In this document: piece after piece, positions 57,631 through 64,000 of the stretch
Position numbering within the stretch: position 1 is the first letter of the stretch
How the letters are laid out: each line of letters begins with the position of its first letter
NCBI GenBank assembly: GCA_015064085.1
Contig: SVSX01000002.1
Span: 28,829 to 92,828, forward strand
From: Oscillospiraceae bacterium
Lineage (GTDB): Bacteria > Bacillota > Clostridia > Oscillospirales > CAG-272
Direction: 5' to 3'
Length of the DNA stretch: 64,000 nucleotides
Made by a program: the position numbers and the translations under genes
Notes under the pieces: generated by a model
Database searches by the model: none
What the model saw: the letters and a program-made list of their open reading frames with translations, nothing else
Told to the model about the DNA's origin: nothing

Positions 57631-58200
57631 ATGACTATGAGAAAAAATTTTGGCGCTAAGACCTGGCTTTATCCTATGCCCGTGCTGATAATCGGCACGT
57701 ATGACGAAAAGGGCAGACCCGACGCGATGAACGCGGCTTGGGGCGGCATTTACGATACAAATCAGGTAATGCTCTGCCTTGCGGACGACCATAAGACTAC
57801 AAAAAATATCAAAGAAACGGGAGCTTTTACGGTTAGTTTTGCCACAGCAAAGACGGTGATCCCCTGCGACTATGTGGGTATCGTCTCGGGCAATGACGAG
57901 CCGAATAAGCTTGATAAGGCGGGATTTCACACCGTGAAGAGCGAGTTCGTCAACGCCCCCGTGATAGAAGAGCTTCCTATGACGGTGGAGTGCAGACTCG
58001 TAAAGTTCAATGAGGACGGCATCTGCATCGGAGAGATCGTCAACGTGTCCGCCGACGAGAGTATTCTTGACGAAAATGGCAAGGTCGACGCGAAAAAGCT
58101 CGACCCCATAATATACGACGGAGTGACTCACGCGTACTGGAGCTTTGGCGAGAAGGTCGGTCAGGCATTTTCTGACGGAAAAAAGATAAAAAACAAATAA
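57631..58200 (+). CDS. Flavin reductase-like FMN-binding protein
   Basis: YPMPVLIIGTYDEKGRPDAMNAAWGGIYD, FTVSFATAKTV. Confidence 0.9.
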   Translation: MTMRKNFGAKTWLYPMPVLIIGTYDEKGRPDAMNAAWGGIYDTNQVMLCLADDHKTTKNIKETGAFTVSFATAKTVIPCDYVGIVSGNDEPNKLDKAGFHTVKSEFVNAPVIEELPMTVECRLVKFNEDGICIGEIVNVSADESILDENGKVDAKKLDPIIYDGVTHAYWSFGEKVGQAFSDGKKIKNK

Positions 58201-58211
58201 GGAGAGTCACT

Positions 58212-58727
58212 ATGAGTAACGTAAAGAACGACCCCAAATATAAAAACGGATTGCTTCAGGCGATCCGCGCACAGCTCGAGCACAGAGCATTCTGGCTTTA
58301 CCTCCTTTGCGACGAGGCAAAAAAGAGAGGGCTTGATCCGAGAGATTTCGGCAGCGACGCTGTAAAGCGCTGCGGACTTTCTCAGGGCGCTGATCTGGTG
58401 AAAAAGGGAAATACCGACAGCCTTGTGGGGCTTCGCAAAACCCTCTTCACAAAGCCGGCTCAGCTTGTCTTTGAGATGAAGATACTCGAGTCGACAGACG
58501 ACAAGCTTTCTATAGACTTCCATTATTGCCCTCTGGTCAAGGCGTGGCAGAAGGCGGGCTGCAGCGATGAGGAGATCGCTATGCTTTGCGACATCGCGAT
58601 GTGCGGTGACCACGGTATCGGCGAGTGCTACGGAAGCGTTCTCGACCTTCCCAAGTGCATAGCGAAGGGCGACGATATCTGCAGTCTCAGATACCACAAA
58701 AAAGAGAGCGGGAATGAGGAAAAATAA
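58212..58727 (+). CDS. L-2-amino-thiazoline-4-carboxylic acid hydrolase-like protein
   Basis: FHYCPLVKAWQKAGCSDEEIAMLCDIAMCGDHGI motif. Confidence 0.75.
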   Translation: MSNVKNDPKYKNGLLQAIRAQLEHRAFWLYLLCDEAKKRGLDPRDFGSDAVKRCGLSQGADLVKKGNTDSLVGLRKTLFTKPAQLVFEMKILESTDDKLSIDFHYCPLVKAWQKAGCSDEEIAMLCDIAMCGDHGIGECYGSVLDLPKCIAKGDDICSLRYHKKESGNEEK

Positions 58728-58785
58728 GATCACTAGGTCTTCCTCAGTGCTCTGAAAAGATCCTTATGAAAAGGAATTAAAAATT

Positions 58786-59364
58786 ATGAAATATATTGTT
58801 TTTGATCTTGAATGGAATCAACCGCAGGATAAAAGTCAGATGATCCTTGAGCCGATCAAATTCGTGGGCGAGATAATCCAGATAGGCGCTGTCAGAATGG
58901 ACGGAGCATTGAAAATAGAGGACACCCTCGACATTATGATCAAGCCGATCTATTATACCGTTATGCACTCAAGAGTTGAGGATCTTACGGGAATAGACGA
59001 GGCGGATCTCGAGGAGGGTGTGAGCTTTTCAGAGGCATATAAAAGATTTATGGAGTTTTGCGGAGAGGACTTCTGTCTTATGACCTGGGGCGGAGACGAT
59101 ATAAGGATACTGACCTCAAATATGACGGTACATAATCTACCTTTTCCCGCCGAGCTGAAGTCGTATAATCTCCAAAGGGTGTACGGAAAGCAGATAGCCA
59201 AGGAAAAGAAGCAGATAGCGCTTGAGACCGCCGTGGAAGCCTTGGGCGAGCCGCCATACGACGCGCATAACGCGCTGAATGACGCTATGAGCACCGCTCG
59301 TGTCTGCCGACATCTTGATCTCAAGCAGGAAAAAATGACCGTTCGCCATTTCAGACAGAGTTGA
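58786..59364 (+). CDS. DEDD-family 3'-5' exonuclease
   Basis: YIVFDLEWNQP, IQIGAVRMD, YDAHNALNDAMSTARVC. Confidence 0.9.
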   Translation: MKYIVFDLEWNQPQDKSQMILEPIKFVGEIIQIGAVRMDGALKIEDTLDIMIKPIYYTVMHSRVEDLTGIDEADLEEGVSFSEAYKRFMEFCGEDFCLMTWGGDDIRILTSNMTVHNLPFPAELKSYNLQRVYGKQIAKEKKQIALETAVEALGEPPYDAHNALNDAMSTARVCRHLDLKQEKMTVRHFRQS

Positions 59365-59427
59365 CCTTGACGTCGGCATTTCCTTACGTTACGGCATAAA
59401 AAACGAAAGGTATTTAAGTTATTTTGT

Positions 59428-60354
59428 ATGAAGATTGGAATTGACATAGGCGGAACGAAGTGCGCGGTGGTGCTGGGAGACGATAAGCATATTGAAAAGA
59501 AGATCAGATTTGAAACCACCACCTGCCGCGAGACACTTGAAAACATAATAAAAGCCGTCTCCGAGATAGGCGAGGGCGACGCTATCGGTATATCCTGCGG
59601 CGGTCCTCTTGATTCGGAAAGGGGCATAATAATGTCTCCGCCAAACCTCGTCGGCTGGGATGACGTGCATATCACCGATATGCTCGGCGAAAGGTTTGGT
59701 ATTCCCGCGTATCTTTGCAATGACGCCAACGCCTGCGCCCTTGCGGAGTGGAAATACGGAGCGGGTAAGGGAACGAAAAATATGATCTTTCTCACCTTTG
59801 GTACGGGACTCGGCGCGGGTATCATACTTGACGGAAGGCTTTACGGCGGAACTCGCGGTATGGCGGGAGAGATCGGACACGTAAGGCTGTCCGACCGCGG
59901 ACCCGTGGGATACGGCAAGCAGGGCTCCGCGGAGGGCTTTTGCAGCGGCGGAGGTATAGCGCAGCTCGGAAGAAGTCTGGCACTTGAAAAATTGCAATGC
60001 GGAAAAACACTCCCTTATTGCGAAAGCTTGGCTTCTCTTGAGACCATTGACGCAAAGACCCTTGCGGAATACGCAAGAAAGGGAGACGAGGTAGGAATAG
60101 AGACCTACAGAATATGCGGCGAAATGCTTGGAAGAACACTTTCAATACTTGTGGATATTCTCGACCCCGAGGCAATAGTTATCGGAAGCATATTTGCCCG
60201 CGCGGAGGAGCTTATAAGACCCTCTATGGAGGAGATATTGAGAAAAGAAGCCCTTGAGGCGTCAAGGCGCGGACTTCGGGTGCTGCCCGCCGCCCTTGGT
60301 GAGTCGATAGGTGATTTTGCCGCTTTGGCAGTAGCTTTTGAAGGAGGAAAATAA
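59428..60354 (+). CDS. ROK-family sugar kinase
   Basis: MKIGIDIGGTKCAVVLGD, LCNDANACALAEWKYGAGKGTKNMIFLTFGTGLGAGIILDG, GEIGHV. Confidence 0.94.
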   Translation: MKIGIDIGGTKCAVVLGDDKHIEKKIRFETTTCRETLENIIKAVSEIGEGDAIGISCGGPLDSERGIIMSPPNLVGWDDVHITDMLGERFGIPAYLCNDANACALAEWKYGAGKGTKNMIFLTFGTGLGAGIILDGRLYGGTRGMAGEIGHVRLSDRGPVGYGKQGSAEGFCSGGGIAQLGRSLALEKLQCGKTLPYCESLASLETIDAKTLAEYARKGDEVGIETYRICGEMLGRTLSILVDILDPEAIVIGSIFARAEELIRPSMEEILRKEALEASRRGLRVLPAALGESIGDFAALAVAFEGGK

Positions 60355-60355
60355 A

Positions 60356-60982
60356 ATGCTTAATGAACTTATGGAAAGATATCCGTCTCTCAGATGCTGT
60401 GAGGCAGAAATAGAGAGGGCGAGAGATATGATACTCGACACCTACCGCCGCGGCGGAAAGATACTCGTGTGCGGCAACGGAGGCTCCGCCGCGGACTCCG
60501 ACCACATCGTGGGCGAGCTTATGAAGGGATTTATACTCCCGAGAAAGATGGATAAGACCTGCGCCGATAAATTCAAAGATGCTCTCGGAGACGAGTCGGA
60601 GGAGCTTGTTGAGAAGCTCCAGCGCGGTATCCCCGCCATATCTCTTCCCGCGCAGAGTGTCGTGCTTTCAGCATATATCAACGACGTGGATGCCGACCTG
60701 ATGTACGCTCAGCTCGTTTTCGGATATGCCCGTCCCGAGGATATGCTTATCGCGATATCAAGCTCGGGAAATTCAAGGAACGTAGTTGCCGCCGCCAAGG
60801 TAGCAGGGGTCATGGGGATGAAGACCCTGGCGCTTACGGGAGAAAAGGAAAGTAAGCTTTCGGCGGCTTGCGACTGTACTGTAAGAGTTCCCGAGACCGA
60901 GACCTTCAAGGTCCAGGAGCTGCATCTGCCCGTCTACCATTACCTTTGCGCGGCAGTTGAAAAGACACTTTTCGGAGATTAA
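60356..60982 (+). CDS. SIS-domain phosphosugar isomerase, GmhA-like
   Basis: GGKILVCGNGGSAADSDHIVGELMKGF, ISSSGNSRNVVAAAKVA; ATG 60356 with aggagg SD. Confidence 0.88.
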   Translation: MLNELMERYPSLRCCEAEIERARDMILDTYRRGGKILVCGNGGSAADSDHIVGELMKGFILPRKMDKTCADKFKDALGDESEELVEKLQRGIPAISLPAQSVVLSAYINDVDADLMYAQLVFGYARPEDMLIAISSSGNSRNVVAAAKVAGVMGMKTLALTGEKESKLSAACDCTVRVPETETFKVQELHLPVYHYLCAAVEKTLFGD

Positions 60983-61008
60983 CGTATTTATCAAAGGAGA
61001 ATAAGACA

Positions 61009-62970
61009 ATGTATCAGATAAATAAGATCACGTCAAACCGGGTTATTGATTTTGCCGCCGAGGAGCTGGCTAAATATCTGCGTATGATGATGCCGTATTG
61101 CGGCGATATAGATGTTGTTTACGCGCCGAGCGCTACCGACGGCTTCCGCCTTGGACTTATGCAGGACCTCGGACTTGACGTGTCGGATGCCGATGATACC
61201 GAGCTCGATGACATTCTGTATATCAACACCGACGAGGAGGGAGGAATTATCGCGGGAGATAACGGCAGAAGCGTTCTTCTCGCGGTCTACGAATACCTCA
61301 GACAGAACGGCTGCCGTTGGCTGATGCCGGGGATCGACGGTGAATATATCCCGAGGAGGGATATCACCCCCGTTTCCTACCGCTTCAAGCCCTCCTGCCG
61401 TTATCGCGGTCAGGCTACCGAGGGAGTTATTTCCTATGAAATGTCAAAGGACGTGCTCGACTTTATGCCAAAGCTCGGACTCAACCTCTTTATGAACGAG
61501 GGAAGAAATCCCGTCGGCTGGTATAACGGATATTATAATCACGTCTATAACGAGGAAAACCGTCCCCCCGAGCCCATAAGCGAGGAGCAGGGGTTGCAAT
61601 GGAAGAGATCCTTTGAGTCGGAAATGAAGAAGAGGGGAATACAGTTCCACGACGTAGGGCACTGCTGGACATACGATCCCTTTGGTCTGCTCTTCGGCGA
61701 GTTCGACAAATCAAACACCGCCGACGACAGCCACCTTGTACCCCCCGGACAGAGGCAGTATCTCGCGATGGTAAACGGTAAGCGCCGTATCTATCAGGGT
61801 CTGCCCGTGAACACGAATATCTGTATGTCAAACCCCGAGGCAAGGGAGAAGATCGTCCGCTATGCCGCCGATTATGCCGCAAAGAACCCGAGCGACTATC
61901 TGCATATCTGGCTCTCCGACTCGAAAAATCAGCAGTGCGAATGCGAGGCGTGTCAGAAAAAAACGCCCTCGGATTGGTACGTGGTGATGATGAACGAGCT
62001 TGACGAGCTGCTGACAAAGGAAGGACTTGACAACCGAATAGTCTTTATTGCCTACCTCGATACCACCTGGGGAGCTGAGGTCGAGACGATAAAAAATCCC
62101 TCTCGCTTCACTCTGCTTTTCGCGCCTATAACAAGAAGCTACACAGAGACTCTCCCCAAGGAGCGTACCTATCCCACCTCTCCGAAATACGACCGCAATA
62201 AGATGGTACTGCCGAAAAATCTTGAGGAGAACCTCGCCTGCTTCCAGAGCTGGCGCGAGAGCTGGAAGGGCGGAACACTCTTCTTTGAATATCATTTCTG
62301 GAGACACCAGTGCTTTGATCTCGGAGGTATAGAGCTTGCAAAGCGGCTTAACGAGGACGTGAGGGTATATCTCGAAAACGGCATCAACGGCGGTATGCAG
62401 GACGGCTCTCAGCGCTCCTTCTTCCCGACGGGATTTGCCTTTTACGTCTATTCCCGTACCCTCTTTGACGTTTCTCTCACCGTTGAGGAGCTTGCGGAGG
62501 AATATTTCTCGGTTGCCTTTGGCGAGGATTGGCGAAGCTTTTATGACTATCTCGAGCGCCTCGGCGCGGCTTTCAGTATGAAATATCTTGAGGGTGAGAT
62601 ATATTTCGACCCCGAAAATTCGCCATATTATAATCCCGATCATCTTGCCTCCCTCGCGAGAGCTAAGGATATCCTCGAGGAGGGCAGGGCGCTTATAAGC
62701 TCACATTATAACTCGGCTCAGCGTGTGCAGACGGCGTCTGTCCGTATTCTGGAGAAGCACGTGATCTATTCGGAGCTTCTGCTTGATGCCCTTATGTCCA
62801 AGGCGGCGGGAGATGATGACGCGGCGCTTGAAAAATATAAGAGTCTCATAAAGCGCTTCGGTCGCGAGGAGGTCTTTGTGGATAGATTTTACGATCACCG
62901 TAACTTCAGCTATGCTTACGAAAAGCTCTTCAAGACCCGCGCAAAGGTGACAGAGCCGATAACTCAGTGA
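61009..62970 (+). CDS. DUF4838-family protein (putative CAZyme-like)
   Basis: FAAEELAKYLRMMM, AVYEYLRQNGCRWLMPGIDGEYIP, WLSDSKNQQCECEACQ. Confidence 0.85.
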   Translation: MYQINKITSNRVIDFAAEELAKYLRMMMPYCGDIDVVYAPSATDGFRLGLMQDLGLDVSDADDTELDDILYINTDEEGGIIAGDNGRSVLLAVYEYLRQNGCRWLMPGIDGEYIPRRDITPVSYRFKPSCRYRGQATEGVISYEMSKDVLDFMPKLGLNLFMNEGRNPVGWYNGYYNHVYNEENRPPEPISEEQGLQWKRSFESEMKKRGIQFHDVGHCWTYDPFGLLFGEFDKSNTADDSHLVPPGQRQYLAMVNGKRRIYQGLPVNTNICMSNPEAREKIVRYAADYAAKNPSDYLHIWLSDSKNQQCECEACQKKTPSDWYVVMMNELDELLTKEGLDNRIVFIAYLDTTWGAEVETIKNPSRFTLLFAPITRSYTETLPKERTYPTSPKYDRNKMVLPKNLEENLACFQSWRESWKGGTLFFEYHFWRHQCFDLGGIELAKRLNEDVRVYLENGINGGMQDGSQRSFFPTGFAFYVYSRTLFDVSLTVEELAEEYFSVAFGEDWRSFYDYLERLGAAFSMKYLEGEIYFDPENSPYYNPDHLASLARAKDILEEGRALISSHYNSAQRVQTASVRILEKHVIYSELLLDALMSKAAGDDDAALEKYKSLIKRFGREEVFVDRFYDHRNFSYAYEKLFKTRAKVTEPITQ

Positions 62971-62972
62971 TA

Positions 62973-63527
62973 ATGACGGAAAAAAAGAGATGCAGGTGGT
63001 GTAACCCCAAAAATCCGCTCTACGTGGAGTATCACGACAGCGAATGGTGTGTTGCGAGATATGACGAACAGTATCTTTACGAGATGCTGATACTCGAATC
63101 CTTTCAGGCGGGACTCTCCTGGGAATGCGTTCTCAATAAAAGAGAGAGCTTTCGAAAAGCCTACGACGGCTTCGATATCGACAGGGTGATATGCTACGGC
63201 ACGGAAAAGGTCGATGAGCTTATGAATAATAAAGAGATCATAAGAAACCGACGGAAGATCGAGGCGAGTATAAAAAACAGCAGGATATTTAAGGCGATAG
63301 CCGATGAGTACGGCTCGTTTTACAGCTACCTCAGAGGATTTACAAATGACATAAGGATATATGAGTCGGACCGAACGACAAATGAGCTGTCGGACGCCAT
63401 ATCAAAGGACCTCAGAGAGAGGGGAATGACCTTTGTGGGCTCGGTTATCATATATTCTTATCTTCAGGCGATCGGTGTGATATACTCACACGACAGAGAA
63501 TGTTATCTTTACAAAGACGGTATATGA
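62973..63527 (+). CDS. tag: DNA-3-methyladenine glycosylase I
   Basis: RCRWCNPKNPLYVEYHDSEW, LYEMLILESFQAGLSWECVLNKRESFRKAYDGFD. Confidence 0.95.
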   Translation: MTEKKRCRWCNPKNPLYVEYHDSEWCVARYDEQYLYEMLILESFQAGLSWECVLNKRESFRKAYDGFDIDRVICYGTEKVDELMNNKEIIRNRRKIEASIKNSRIFKAIADEYGSFYSYLRGFTNDIRIYESDRTTNELSDAISKDLRERGMTFVGSVIIYSYLQAIGVIYSHDRECYLYKDGI

Positions 63528-63546
63528 CCGCGGAAGGAGTAGATTT

Positions 63547-64000
63547 ATGAAGCTTGCGTTCAGAGCGCTTATAAAATTTGCGGTGGGGCTGCTCCTTGTC
63601 GGGGCGTTGATCTTTCTCCCCGCGGGAAGCTTCAGCTTCCTTAACGGTTGGCTCTTTATAGGACTTTTGTTCATTCCGATGATGATACTCGGTGCGATCC
63701 TTCTCCTGCGGTCTCCCAAACTCCTCGAAAAAAGACTTTCGGCAAAGGAAGGAGAGAAGACCCAAAAGGGGGTAGTCGCCGTTTCGGGACTCTTGTTCAT
63801 TTTGGGATTCACGGTCGCGGGGCTTGATTTCCGCTTTGGCTGGTCGGATCTGCCGACTATCGTGGTGGTCGCCGCCTCCGCTGTGCTGCTGATCTCCTAC
63901 GCCCTTTACGCAGAGGTGATGAGGGAGAATGCCTACCTTTCAAGAACGGTAGGTGTTGAAGAGGGGCAGAAGGTGGTCGACAGCGGGCTTTACGGGATCG
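63547..64000 (+). CDS. Isoprenylcysteine carboxyl methyltransferase-like integral membrane protein (3' truncated by window end)
   Basis: MKLAFRALIKFAVGLLLVGALIFLPAGSFSFLNGWLF...ENAYLSRTVGVEEGQKVVDSGLYGI; open to the edge, absent from the ORF track. Confidence 0.8.
   Translation, partial: MKLAFRALIKFAVGLLLVGALIFLPAGSFSFLNGWLFIGLLFIPMMILGAILLLRSPKLLEKRLSAKEGEKTQKGVVAVSGLLFILGFTVAGLDFRFGWSDLPTIVVVAASAVLLISYALYAEVMRENAYLSRTVGVEEGQKVVDSGLYGI

Overview
Low-GC Firmicutes (Clostridia-like) chromosomal window. No rRNA, tRNA, CRISPR array, prophage or transposase gene was recognised. Main content: a BspA-like LRR protein fragment; a PerR/reverse-rubrerythrin pair followed by what looks like serial insertion of CAZyme/regulator cassettes, each bounded by a copy of the rubrerythrin 3' end; sstT; trkH/trkA; GH127 with a divergent AraC; a Na+-translocating decarboxylase operon containing two different carboxyltransferases; tandem GH78 paralogs; a compact GATTTCATC/stem-loop repeat element; DUF4358 + SGNH lipoproteins; a nusB-tsaD paralog-xseAB-ispA-tlyA-nadK-argR-recN housekeeping block; argS, yebC, a flippase and rplS; a small operon (AraC, phosphotriesterase-family protein, creatinase-like M24 protein lacking metal ligands, ASRT-family protein); GT87; rlmB; a Glu-rich repeat protein whose C-terminal half looks like a degenerate P-type ATPase; paired radical-SAM/DUF2344 genes; and a set of small metabolic genes. 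Best candidates for something undescribed: (1) the ASRT/creatinase-like/PTE operon at 42404-45870, (2) the rubrerythrin 3'-end cassette locus at 2584-7878, (3) the predicted pseudo-P-type ATPase at 48497-51523, (4) the GATTTCATC stem-loop element at 26782-27020. All family assignments come from reading the translations; no database search was run.
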